From the NCBI GenBank assembly GCA_029987235.1, contig DALTWF010000003.1, positions 1 to 64,000 on the forward strand: a DNA stretch of 64,000 nucleotides. The letters are read 5' to 3'. This DNA is from Methanocorpusculum sp. Lineage in GTDB: Archaea; Halobacteriota; Methanomicrobia; Methanomicrobiales; Methanocorpusculaceae. The translations under genes and the position numbers were made by a program. Position 1 is the stretch's first letter; every line of letters starts with the position of its first letter. The notes below the pieces were generated by a model. That model saw only the letters and a program-made list of their open reading frames with translations. It was not told the origin of the DNA and searched no databases. Shown here one piece after another: positions 41,451-48,640 of the stretch.

Positions 41451-42636
41451 CTCAATCGTCTTCACGCAGGAAGACTGGCGCGTGCTTGACGTTTTAGAGA
41501 CCCGCAACTTTGCCGCGCTCAAAGGAATCACCGACGACATGAGTAAGGACATCACTCGCGCGCTGTCCGAAGGAGTCACCGCCGGAAAAGGGATGCCGGA
41601 CCTGAGCAAGGCAATCTCCGATGCGACCGGCATGGCAAAGACCAGAGCAGACCGGATGGCAAGGACGGAGACCATCAATGCCTGCGTCGACGCAGCCCGC
41701 AGCAGATACCAGGAACTCGGGGTTAAGGAGTTTGAGTTTGTCGCAGCCAGCGACGACAGGCTCTGCGACATTTGCGCGAGTTTCAACGGGAAAATATACA
41801 AGCTCACCGACGACGCACACCTGCCGCCAATCCACCCGAACTGCCGCTGCGCAATAGCACCCATCATCGGAGACAGGAAGGAGGAAATCCTGAAAGAAAC
41901 CAAAGGCACCGCAGGTGTTTACGCAAGAGGGAATAAACCAACCACAGAAAGCAAGAACAACTCCCCAGTAATGAATGATGACCAGTTCACAACCATTCAA
42001 AAACTGGTCGCACAGTTATCACCGAATAACACAATAATACTGGACGAATCAGTGAAGGATCTTGATTTTAAGGAGGTAAAAACAGTAATAAAAAGCTTGA
42101 AGACAATATCCTCAACCGAAACAGGGAGGGAAGCGCTATCAAAAATAACCAAGATAGACACAACAACAAAACCAGATGTTTATTTAGGGACAAGTTACAC
42201 AAAGGACGGGAGTCTCATAATTTCAATAAATCACGACAAGTTTTTAAGTAAAAATATTCGTCAGACTCGGGAGGATTTCCAAAAAGAAACATGTCTTTTC
42301 ATCCCAAATATGCGTTTTGATTTGGGAGGGAGACATGAAGGAATACACGCAGATACAATCAGATATTTGCTGAAAGCATACTCAGGAGACACAGCCAAAG
42401 TTTATAATGAATGGAAAAAAATAACCTCAACAAATCAAGAGGAGTGGAAAGGGACAATAATATTTAATCTAATAGAAAAGGCGATGATAGAATCGAACCA
42501 AAAAGTCCGAGATATATCATTAAACGCTTTTACAACACCTGCAGAGGCAATTGTTGAGGCAATACTGGATGTAGAACTTAACAAAGATAAAGCGCAAAGA
42601 ATATCTATTACATTGAATAGATTATATTATACGTAA
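41431..42636 (+). CDS. MuF-like head protein with C-terminal zincin-like domain
   Basis: 401 residues. Residues about 25-155 are a phage Mu F-type domain: ADRMARTETINACVDAARSR, then DDRLCDICASFNGKIY and the closing LPPIHPNCRCAIAPI. Residues about 170-401 form an added domain that is visibly A/T-richer (one 60-base line, 42,181-42,240, is 37% GC against 55% at 41,701-41,760). It contains GRHEGIHADTIRYLL, an HExxH zinc-protease motif (His302-His306), and a downstream TPAEAIVEAIL glutamate (about 372). The layout matches known MuF polymorphic toxins of phages; toxicity here is inference. Confidence 0.85.
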   Translation: MPSPQYNSIVFTQEDWRVLDVLETRNFAALKGITDDMSKDITRALSEGVTAGKGMPDLSKAISDATGMAKTRADRMARTETINACVDAARSRYQELGVKEFEFVAASDDRLCDICASFNGKIYKLTDDAHLPPIHPNCRCAIAPIIGDRKEEILKETKGTAGVYARGNKPTTESKNNSPVMNDDQFTTIQKLVAQLSPNNTIILDESVKDLDFKEVKTVIKSLKTISSTETGREALSKITKIDTTTKPDVYLGTSYTKDGSLIISINHDKFLSKNIRQTREDFQKETCLFIPNMRFDLGGRHEGIHADTIRYLLKAYSGDTAKVYNEWKKITSTNQEEWKGTIIFNLIEKAMIESNQKVRDISLNAFTTPAEAIVEAILDVELNKDKAQRISITLNRLYYT

Positions 42637-42651
42637 GATAGGAGGAGAAAT

Positions 42652-42795
42652 ATGATTAGGGCATTTGGAGAATGGATTAACTGGGCAATTGAAGATGAAA
42701 AAACAGGTTTTTGCGCAGGGGTTAGAGATGATGCGCCAGAAGGGATAAAGAAACAGTATAAAGAATATCTAAAATCAGTTAATGAAGGACTATAA
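42652..42795 (+). CDS. Small acidic protein, 47 aa, candidate immunity partner
   Basis: MIRAFGEWINWAIEDEKTGF and a charged second half (PEGIKKQYKEYLKSVNEGL). A strong ggaggag ribosome binding site lies just before the ATG. It has the same low GC as the end of the MuF fusion and follows it directly, as immunity genes follow toxins; the role is inference. No family recognised. Confidence 0.5.
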   Translation: MIRAFGEWINWAIEDEKTGFCAGVRDDAPEGIKKQYKEYLKSVNEGL

Positions 42796-42898
42796 CAATA
42801 TTCAACCACCCTAACCGCACTCATCACCCCCGCTTTTTTCACCAATCCCTGCATGCGCAACACAAAATATAACACAGGGAAAGTGCCAGAACATAAAG

Positions 42899-43756
42899 AT
42901 GACCGATTCATCAGAAAGGAGAGCCAAGCGATTAGCAAAGAAGCTCTCCTTCTCCCAGTTGGCAGAAGACACAACAGGCGCCACCCTTAGAGGCGTAGTT
43001 CTTCTGGCAGAGGGAGAGTGGCACGATTCGCTGACTCCATATCCCACCATATACACCCCGCAGAACCTCGCGGCATTTACCGTCAAGGACAACGCAGGCT
43101 GGAGGACACATGAGTTCTCAAGAGGGATGGACGAATACATCGGCGAAGCGACAAACATCCACTATGACGCAGCACAGCGCGCCATAGTAACAGACCTCGT
43201 CTTTCACTTAGCCACGCAGGCAAGCCGCGACACATTCGCAGCAATCAAGCACCGGCAGAACAACGGACACCCCGCCTTCGTTTCAATCGAAATGGAGACC
43301 ACCGACGTCCCGGGAAGCAGAGGGATGGAAGCGACCAACATCGCCATCACTGGGTGGATTGCCACAGACACCCCCGCATGCAGACGCTGCGCTGTTCCTA
43401 AACAGCAGACAGCCGCACCGGAGGAAAACAAAGGAGAGAAACGCATGACAGACTCCAACACAGACAACAAAGCAGCAGAAACTGCACAGGCCCCGACTGT
43501 CGAAGAGCACAAAGCCCTCGCAGCCAGAGTCACCGCACTTGAAACCTCAATCAAAGCACTGCAGGACCAGTCCGCAGCAGATGCCGAAGCAAAGAAAGCC
43601 CTGGCCGCAAAGCTCGACGCAGCAACCGCTGCAGCTGAAACCGCAGAGAAACGCCTGAAGGCGCTCGAAGCCAAGCCGCAGCACCAAGCACCACTCGCCG
43701 CATCCGCGCCAGAGGTTGAACCAATCGCAGATTACCGCTCAGAATACAGGTTCTAA
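42899..43756 (+). CDS. Putative prohead protease-scaffold fusion
   Basis: 285 residues. The N-terminal 170 residues are beta-rich with WHDSLTPYPTIYTPQNLAAF, TDLVFHLATQASRDTFAAIK and HPAFVSIEMETTDVPG, suggesting a capsid maturation protease (His and Ser present; family not certain). The C-terminal 110 residues are an Ala/Glu/Lys coiled coil typical of scaffolds. It lies directly before the capsid gene. An internal ATG with its own ribosome binding site would give the scaffold alone. Confidence 0.65.
   Translation: MTDSSERRAKRLAKKLSFSQLAEDTTGATLRGVVLLAEGEWHDSLTPYPTIYTPQNLAAFTVKDNAGWRTHEFSRGMDEYIGEATNIHYDAAQRAIVTDLVFHLATQASRDTFAAIKHRQNNGHPAFVSIEMETTDVPGSRGMEATNIAITGWIATDTPACRRCAVPKQQTAAPEENKGEKRMTDSNTDNKAAETAQAPTVEEHKALAARVTALETSIKALQDQSAADAEAKKALAAKLDAATAAAETAEKRLKALEAKPQHQAPLAASAPEVEPIADYRSEYRF
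43445..43756 (+). CDS. Nested scaffold protein (internal in-frame start)
   Basis: Within the protease-scaffold gene, aaaggagag ends 8 bases before an in-frame ATG at 43,445. The 103-residue product (MTDSNTDNKAAETAQAPTVE onwards) would be just the coiled-coil scaffold. Such nested scaffold genes are known in lambda-like phages (C/Nu3). The start signal is seen; its use is inference. Confidence 0.5.
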   Translation: MTDSNTDNKAAETAQAPTVEEHKALAARVTALETSIKALQDQSAADAEAKKALAAKLDAATAAAETAEKRLKALEAKPQHQAPLAASAPEVEPIADYRSEYRF

Positions 43757-43758
43757 AC

Positions 43759-44808
43759 ATGACCGCCACATACAACGCAACCGAAGAGCTCGCAAAGACC
43801 CTCAAGGTTCTCTGCGCGCCAAACAAATCACAGAGAAACGCCCTCATCGACAAATACTTCACCGGCCGCAACCTTCCGGTCATGACCGACGAAGGGGTCA
43901 AGCAGAAGCACGACCTGCTCCGAAGCGAAACCTTAGACGGAGCCGCACTCCTGCTCCCGGATTTAGTCCGCACCATCAACAAAGGAGCACAGCCAGCGCT
44001 TGCAAGCCTCGGCGACATGTACACCGTCCTCAACACCACCAGCAACCAGGTCAAGATCCCAAGAGGCAATAAAAACAGCTTTGGGTCTTACGCACCGATT
44101 GTCGCAGAAGGAGCCAGCACCGCAGTCAACAACGACCGCATCCTCTACTCGATGATAGACATCATCAAGACCCGGACAATCGCAGAAATCACCCGGGAAA
44201 TGATGCGCGACAGCGAAATCGATATTGTCGCCTACGAAGTAGAAGCTGCAGGAGCCAGAGCAGCCAACACCATCCAGTCCGTCGCACTGTACGAGATGCA
44301 GAACAACGCAGCAGCAACCTCCAGCGAAACCGTCACCAGCGCAAAGACCCTCAAGGAAGCCATCAACGCAGAAATCGCAAACATCCAGAAGAAAGGATAT
44401 GTGCCGGACAGAATCATGCTCACCCCCAAAGCAGGAGCATGGCTCAGAGACGAGCTCACCCCGGGTTACTACGATGGAAACGACCCGATGAAACTCGGCG
44501 CAGTTCCGACCCTTTACGGAATCAAGTGCGTCGTCAACCCAATCGCACCAGCCACCTACTCCAGCCCCGATTACACTCCTGGAAACGGAACATTTGGAGG
44601 CACCAATGGCATCGGCGCCATTGTTTACGCGAAGGACAAAGCAGTCGCAGTCGCCATGCGGGAGCAGATAGGACTCGACGGAGACTTCAGAGACGTCTAT
44701 AAGGACCTCGAAGCCATGGCGGTCTCCGCCAGATTCGGAGCCGGACCGATTCACAAATACGACTCAACCAACGCAGACGAAGCAGCCGCAGTCTACATTT
44801 CATACTGA
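43759..44808 (+). CDS. Major capsid protein, HK97-fold type
   Basis: 349 residues, two bases after the scaffold stop. The N-arm (about 1-75) is followed by a domain with SLGDMYTVLNTTSNQVKIPR, EGASTAVNNDRILYSMIDII, TIAEITREMMRDSEIDIVAY and a C-terminal AVAVAMREQIGLDGDFRDVY, the pattern of HK97-like capsid proteins. Size and position agree. Family assignment is from pattern only. Confidence 0.82.
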   Translation: MTATYNATEELAKTLKVLCAPNKSQRNALIDKYFTGRNLPVMTDEGVKQKHDLLRSETLDGAALLLPDLVRTINKGAQPALASLGDMYTVLNTTSNQVKIPRGNKNSFGSYAPIVAEGASTAVNNDRILYSMIDIIKTRTIAEITREMMRDSEIDIVAYEVEAAGARAANTIQSVALYEMQNNAAATSSETVTSAKTLKEAINAEIANIQKKGYVPDRIMLTPKAGAWLRDELTPGYYDGNDPMKLGAVPTLYGIKCVVNPIAPATYSSPDYTPGNGTFGGTNGIGAIVYAKDKAVAVAMREQIGLDGDFRDVYKDLEAMAVSARFGAGPIHKYDSTNADEAAAVYISY

Positions 44809-44820
44809 GGAGGTCACACA

Positions 44821-45351
44821 ATGACCATCCTCACCCAGAGCGGAGGAACACTGACCGCAAACTTCGGCGGCAACGTAACCTGGGCCGCAGATAACAAAAC
44901 GCAGGACGTCAGAGCCGTCACCATCGGAGGCACAAACAAACCGATGCTCGTCTTCGGGATAAGCAACACCAAGAACAGCATCTCAATCACCGTCCCCGCA
45001 GGCTACGGAGGAGAACCCGCCGCAGTAATTGTCAACAGCCGCAAGGTTGAGACCGCCACCCTGAACGCAGCAGCTGCAGCGTCAATCATCATCACCGCAC
45101 CGACAGCCGGAGATGACATCACCGCCACAGGAACCGCCACGGCAAAGGTCCTCGACCAGTACGGAGAAGAGATCACCACCGACACCGTGACCTGGTCCAG
45201 CAGTGACAGCACAAAGCTCTCCATCGTCAGCTCCACCGGAGTTTATACACCGGTCGCAACCGCCACCGAAGTGACCATCACCGCCACACACAGCACCGAA
45301 AGCACAATCACCCAGACCGTCAAAGTCAAAGTGACCGTCGAAGAGCCATAA
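44821..45351 (+). CDS. Ig-like (Big_2) capsid decoration-type protein
   Basis: 176 residues. The first half is beta-rich; the second is a bacterial Ig-like domain of the Big_2 type (AKVLDQYGEEITTDTVTWSS, then STGVYTPVATATEVTITATH). A good ggaggtc site precedes the ATG. Directly after the capsid gene, such proteins usually decorate the head. Confidence 0.7.
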   Translation: MTILTQSGGTLTANFGGNVTWAADNKTQDVRAVTIGGTNKPMLVFGISNTKNSISITVPAGYGGEPAAVIVNSRKVETATLNAAAAASIIITAPTAGDDITATGTATAKVLDQYGEEITTDTVTWSSSDSTKLSIVSSTGVYTPVATATEVTITATHSTESTITQTVKVKVTVEEP

Positions 45352-45364
45352 GGAGGGAGAACCA

Positions 45365-45766
45365 ATGGCATACTGCACCACTGACGACGTCCGCCTGCTG
45401 ACCAACATCAGCACCAGCGACATCGACAACACCACCCTCGCATCATTAATCGAAGTGGCGCAGCGCAGATGTGACGCCAGAATAAAACAGGCCGGACTGA
45501 CCGCACCCGTGCAGACCGCAGAACCAACACTGCAGGACGCAGCGGCATACTTCACCGCAGCTTTAATCCTGGCACGCAAAAACACCGATCTCTCCCGCCC
45601 GAACTCCCACACTGTACAGGATGCAGCCTTCACCACCAACACCGCAGAGGATATCGCATATCACGAGCGCATCGCAAACACCGCGCTGAAACTGTACATT
45701 GAGGGACAACTCGCACAACAAGATATACAGGCAGCGACTCTTTTTTACAACGTGGAGGGAGATTAA
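45365..45766 (+). CDS. Head-tail connector (adaptor)
   Basis: 133 residues starting MAYCTTDDVRLLTNISTSDI, then VAQRRCDARIKQAGL and a helical end. This matches the gp6/YqbG-like DNA-packaging adaptor pattern and lies where the adaptor is expected. aaggaggga precedes the ATG. Confidence 0.72.
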   Translation: MAYCTTDDVRLLTNISTSDIDNTTLASLIEVAQRRCDARIKQAGLTAPVQTAEPTLQDAAAYFTAALILARKNTDLSRPNSHTVQDAAFTTNTAEDIAYHERIANTALKLYIEGQLAQQDIQAATLFYNVEGD

Positions 45767-46132
45767 ATGCCCCTCCCGGCAATATTTCTGACACATACCT
45801 GCGTCATCACCCAGCGCAAGACAACCCAAGCCGGGGGGGTCGACGCTTACGGAAATCCAGTCAGAACAGAAACAGCGCTCAGCCAGAGACCCTGCCGGTT
45901 TGCGAGACGAACTGCAATCCCGACAGAACAAGGTCAGATGATAACAGCAGAGTGCATCCTGGAGCCGACAACCGATGCAGCAGAAGGAGATAAACTCTCC
46001 ACCACCACTCCAGGGTTTGAGGGAGATTACTGGATAAACGCAGTGACACAGGTTTACACCGCAAACGGCCGCAGCATAAACCACACGAAGCTGGAGCTCA
46101 GAGAGACTGAGCACACGCAAGGAGGAGCATGA
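45767..46132 (+). CDS. Head-tail joining (head closure) protein
   Basis: 121 residues, beta-rich, with ITQRKTTQAGGVDAYGNPVR and LSTTTPGFEGDYWINAVTQV. The short beta-barrel layout and place after the adaptor fit a head-closure protein. The ATG follows a ggaggga site and abuts the previous stop. Confidence 0.65.
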   Translation: MPLPAIFLTHTCVITQRKTTQAGGVDAYGNPVRTETALSQRPCRFARRTAIPTEQGQMITAECILEPTTDAAEGDKLSTTTPGFEGDYWINAVTQVYTANGRSINHTKLELRETEHTQGGA

Positions 46133-46377
46133 CCGCAACCGAAATCGACCGTTATATCGGAGAACTCGCAGCAAAACAGGAAATGATCCTGCAGAAACTG
46201 CAGCAGACCGACGCCAAGATTGATGAACTCACCAACTCAATCCAGGAGCTGAAGATTGCAAAGGCAAAGGACGAAGGAGGAAGGAAAGCAATCGGAGTGT
46301 TCACTGCCTTTATTGGCGGCGCGATTGGCGCAGTCACCGCGATTTTAACGGTTTTAATCACGTATGGAGGCCACTGA
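46129..46377 (+). CDS. Coiled-coil protein with C-terminal membrane span (XhlA-like layout)
   Basis: 82 residues. Residues about 5-48 are a coiled coil (QEMILQKLQQTDAKIDELTN) and residues about 55-80 a membrane span (FTAFIGGAIGAVTAILTVLI). The plan resembles XhlA-type membrane proteins associated with phage lysis, but it sits unusually among head-tail joining genes. No other lysis candidate was recognised. Confidence 0.6.
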   Translation: MTATEIDRYIGELAAKQEMILQKLQQTDAKIDELTNSIQELKIAKAKDEGGRKAIGVFTAFIGGAIGAVTAILTVLITYGGH

Positions 46378-46835
46378 TGGCAGGAACCGGAATCGAAATC
46401 AAAGGACTCACCGAAGCGCAGAAAGGGCTGGACAAACAGAAAAAACAGCTGCAGAACAAAATCCAGAAAGCGCTGCTCCGTGGAGGTCTTGTGTTTGAAG
46501 GAGAGGCAAAACGCCTCTGCCCGGTTGACACAGGAAGGTTACGCGACAGCATCCAGTCCACCATCCTGAAACAGGACGAGGACGAGACGGTGCTCACTGT
46601 AGGAACCGCTGTGGAATATGCCGGTTTCGTAGAATTCGGGACCGGCATCCATGCAGAGAACGGGCAGGGACGCAAGACACCGTGGATGTGGAAAGGAGAC
46701 GGAAAAAAGTGGGGAGGATGGCACAGGACAACCGGACAGCCTGCGCAGCCTTTCATCCGTCCCGCTTTTGAAGCACGCAAGGACGAAGCAGTCAGAGTTA
46801 TCGCAGACAGCCTGAAGAAAGGTGGGGCAACATGA
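46377..46835 (+). CDS. HK97 gp10-like tail-joining protein
   Basis: 152 residues. GLTEAQKGLDKQKKQLQNKI, RLCPVDTGRLRDSIQSTIL and VGTAVEYAGFVEFGTGIHAE are typical of the gp10 family (the PVDTGRLRxS motif is diagnostic). It joins the tail to the head. ATG overlaps the previous stop. Confidence 0.88.
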   Translation: MAGTGIEIKGLTEAQKGLDKQKKQLQNKIQKALLRGGLVFEGEAKRLCPVDTGRLRDSIQSTILKQDEDETVLTVGTAVEYAGFVEFGTGIHAENGQGRKTPWMWKGDGKKWGGWHRTTGQPAQPFIRPAFEARKDEAVRVIADSLKKGGAT

Positions 46836-47230
46836 CCGGGACAAACATAATCCAACCGGTTATCCGGACAATGCTCCTGAATAACCCGGAAGTCTATGCA
46901 GCGACACAGGGTCGCATCTTCGATATTTCTCCACCAGGAACCAGACCGCAGCTGCCCGCCATAACCCTGCAGAGGATCAGCGAGACACTCAACCCGCTGA
47001 CGATGGCACGCAGCACCCGCATCCAGGTCGACTGCTACGCATACTCCCACGCAGGCGCAAACGACCTCGCCGAAGCAGTACAAAGAGCGCTGACGAACCG
47101 CAGCCTCACGCAGGAAGACCTCGCAGTCTTTAGCATACGACCGGGAACAATCATCGATTATTTCACGGTTGACACCCGAACATACAGAACCATGGCAGAC
47201 TATACGGTCGCATGGAGAACAACAGCATGA
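46832..47230 (+). CDS. Tail terminator/completion-like protein
   Basis: 132 residues. IIQPVIRTMLLNNPEVYAAT, GTRPQLPAITLQRISETLNP and a final VDTRTYRTMADYTVAWRTTA match the small alpha/beta tail-terminator group (gp17/DUF3168-like). It is expected right before the tail tube gene, as here. Confidence 0.75.
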   Translation: MTGTNIIQPVIRTMLLNNPEVYAATQGRIFDISPPGTRPQLPAITLQRISETLNPLTMARSTRIQVDCYAYSHAGANDLAEAVQRALTNRSLTQEDLAVFSIRPGTIIDYFTVDTRTYRTMADYTVAWRTTA

Positions 47231-47991
47231 CAAATTATCAGACAACCATCCAGAACCCCGGCGCAATCCGCTGGGGAAGCGCAAAGATTGAGATCAAGAA
47301 CGACTCAAACGTATGGGTCAACGTAGGAGCACTGAAGAGCATCAGCGCCACCACCACCACATCCGGAGAACAGAAGTTTAAGCCCGACAACGCACCACCG
47401 ATCACCAGAGACCCGACACCGGAAACCTGGGACTGGAGCTTTGAGTTGCAGGAAGGCTGGAACCCGACAATCATCCAGCTGCTGCGCGGTAATATCGACA
47501 CCGTCACAACCGCAAGCAACATGACCACCATCGGGGTATATGCAGGAACCGGAAACAGACCGCAGCGCAGCATCCGCATCACCAACACCACCCCTGGCAT
47601 GGCAAACCAGGTCATCACGCTGAACAAAGCCAAGTGCACCAGCGAGCTGGACTTCTCTTATCCAGCAGACGAAGACGGCACCGTCCCGATTGTTCTCCCG
47701 GTAAAGGTCAGCGCAGAGATTGACGGCATAAACGGATTTGGAACAATCGTGACACCGAACGCAGCTGCAACAGTAACCATCAGCCCGGCATCAGCAACCG
47801 TGACGGTTGGAGGAACGCAGCAGCTGACTGTCACCGGAGGAACGACAACGGTTTACGGTTCCCTTGATGTATCAGTCGCGACAGTAAGCAGCGCAGGATT
47901 AATCACAGGAGTCGCAGCCGGAAACACCCTCATCGCTGTAACGACCGACAGCGTCACCCGCTACGTTCCGGTCGCAGTAACCAGCTCATGA
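47227..47991 (+). CDS. Major tail (tube) protein with C-terminal Ig-like domain
   Basis: 254 residues from the ATG at 47,227. The first 170 residues are beta-rich (NPGAIRWGSAKIEIKNDSNV, TWDWSFELQEGWNPTIIQLL), like siphovirus tube proteins. Residues about 180-254 are a Big_2 Ig-like domain (ATVTISPASATVTVGGTQQL onward), which would sit on the tail surface. Overlaps both neighbours by 4 bases. Confidence 0.82.
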   Translation: MTNYQTTIQNPGAIRWGSAKIEIKNDSNVWVNVGALKSISATTTTSGEQKFKPDNAPPITRDPTPETWDWSFELQEGWNPTIIQLLRGNIDTVTTASNMTTIGVYAGTGNRPQRSIRITNTTPGMANQVITLNKAKCTSELDFSYPADEDGTVPIVLPVKVSAEIDGINGFGTIVTPNAAATVTISPASATVTVGGTQQLTVTGGTTTVYGSLDVSVATVSSAGLITGVAAGNTLIAVTTDSVTRYVPVAVTSS

Positions 47992-48347
47992 GCAAGACAA
48001 CCATCATCCACTGCGAGGAAATCGCAGTGGACTCGGTAATTGTGACTCTCGGCCCGGTTCAGGTTGACATAAGCAGGATAAGCGCATACAACACGATCCG
48101 CTTTTTCAAAATGATTGAAGATATCACCCGATGCGAAGCAAAGCCGGAGGAAGCAAGCAAGCTCATCCTCGACATTGCAGCAGAACAGGGAGGAACCATA
48201 ACCGAAGAGGACATCCTCAAAGCAGGAAACCAGAAACAAGTCGAAGAGTTCGTCCAGACAATAGCACAATATGTTATCAAAACCTACGCCCCGCTGCAGG
48301 ACACTATCCGCCCTTTTCTGAATCCGGCGCAGACGGCGCCGGAGTAG
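47988..48347 (+). CDS. Tail assembly chaperone (G-like)
   Basis: 119 residues. A small alpha/beta protein between tail tube and tape measure, the place of lambda gpG. Near its end lie a slippery heptamer and a stable stem-loop, so part of the ribosomes should move to the -1 frame and make the longer fusion. The zero-frame stop comes directly after the stem-loop. Confidence 0.8.
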   Translation: MSKTTIIHCEEIAVDSVIVTLGPVQVDISRISAYNTIRFFKMIEDITRCEAKPEEASKLILDIAAEQGGTITEEDILKAGNQKQVEEFVQTIAQYVIKTYAPLQDTIRPFLNPAQTAPE

Positions 48348-48640
48348 AGGAAACACCCGAAGAGATAGACATCCACCGGATAGTGGCGTTTGTATCATTT
48401 GCCACAGGCTGGTCCCGAGAATATGTCCTGCATAAACTGACCTTTGCAGAGGTAATAAGATATGCAGAATACGCACAGGAATGGACAAAGGAGCAGGCAA
48501 TCCAACAGGCAATACAGATAGGTCGGTTGTTTACGCCACCGAAGCGCAAACCCATTCACCATGCTGCTGCACCAGGAACTGAGACAGACCTCGGAGCCAA
48601 CGGAGGAGCAGACGAACTTATCAGGAGAAATACACCATGA
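47988..48640 (+). CDS. Tail assembly chaperone frameshift fusion (GT-like)
   Basis: A -1 shift at 48,311-48,317 would join the first 110 residues of the G-like protein to the downstream open frame. The joined product is 217 residues and reads ...IRPFSESGADGAGV, then DIHRIVAFVSFATGWSREYV. The downstream frame is in exactly the -1 register, has no good start codon of its own and ends overlapping the tape-measure ATG. This is the classical gpG/gpGT arrangement of siphoviruses. Confidence 0.75.
48311..48343 (+). promoter_or_regulatory. Programmed -1 frameshift signal
   Basis: The heptamer C-CCT-TTT (48,311-48,317) is in the X-XXY-YYZ register of the G-like frame. After a 5-base spacer comes tccggcgc/gcgccgga, a perfect 8-bp stem (48,323-48,330 and 48,336-48,343) with a 5-base loop. 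This is the textbook layout for -1 slippage. Confidence 0.8.
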
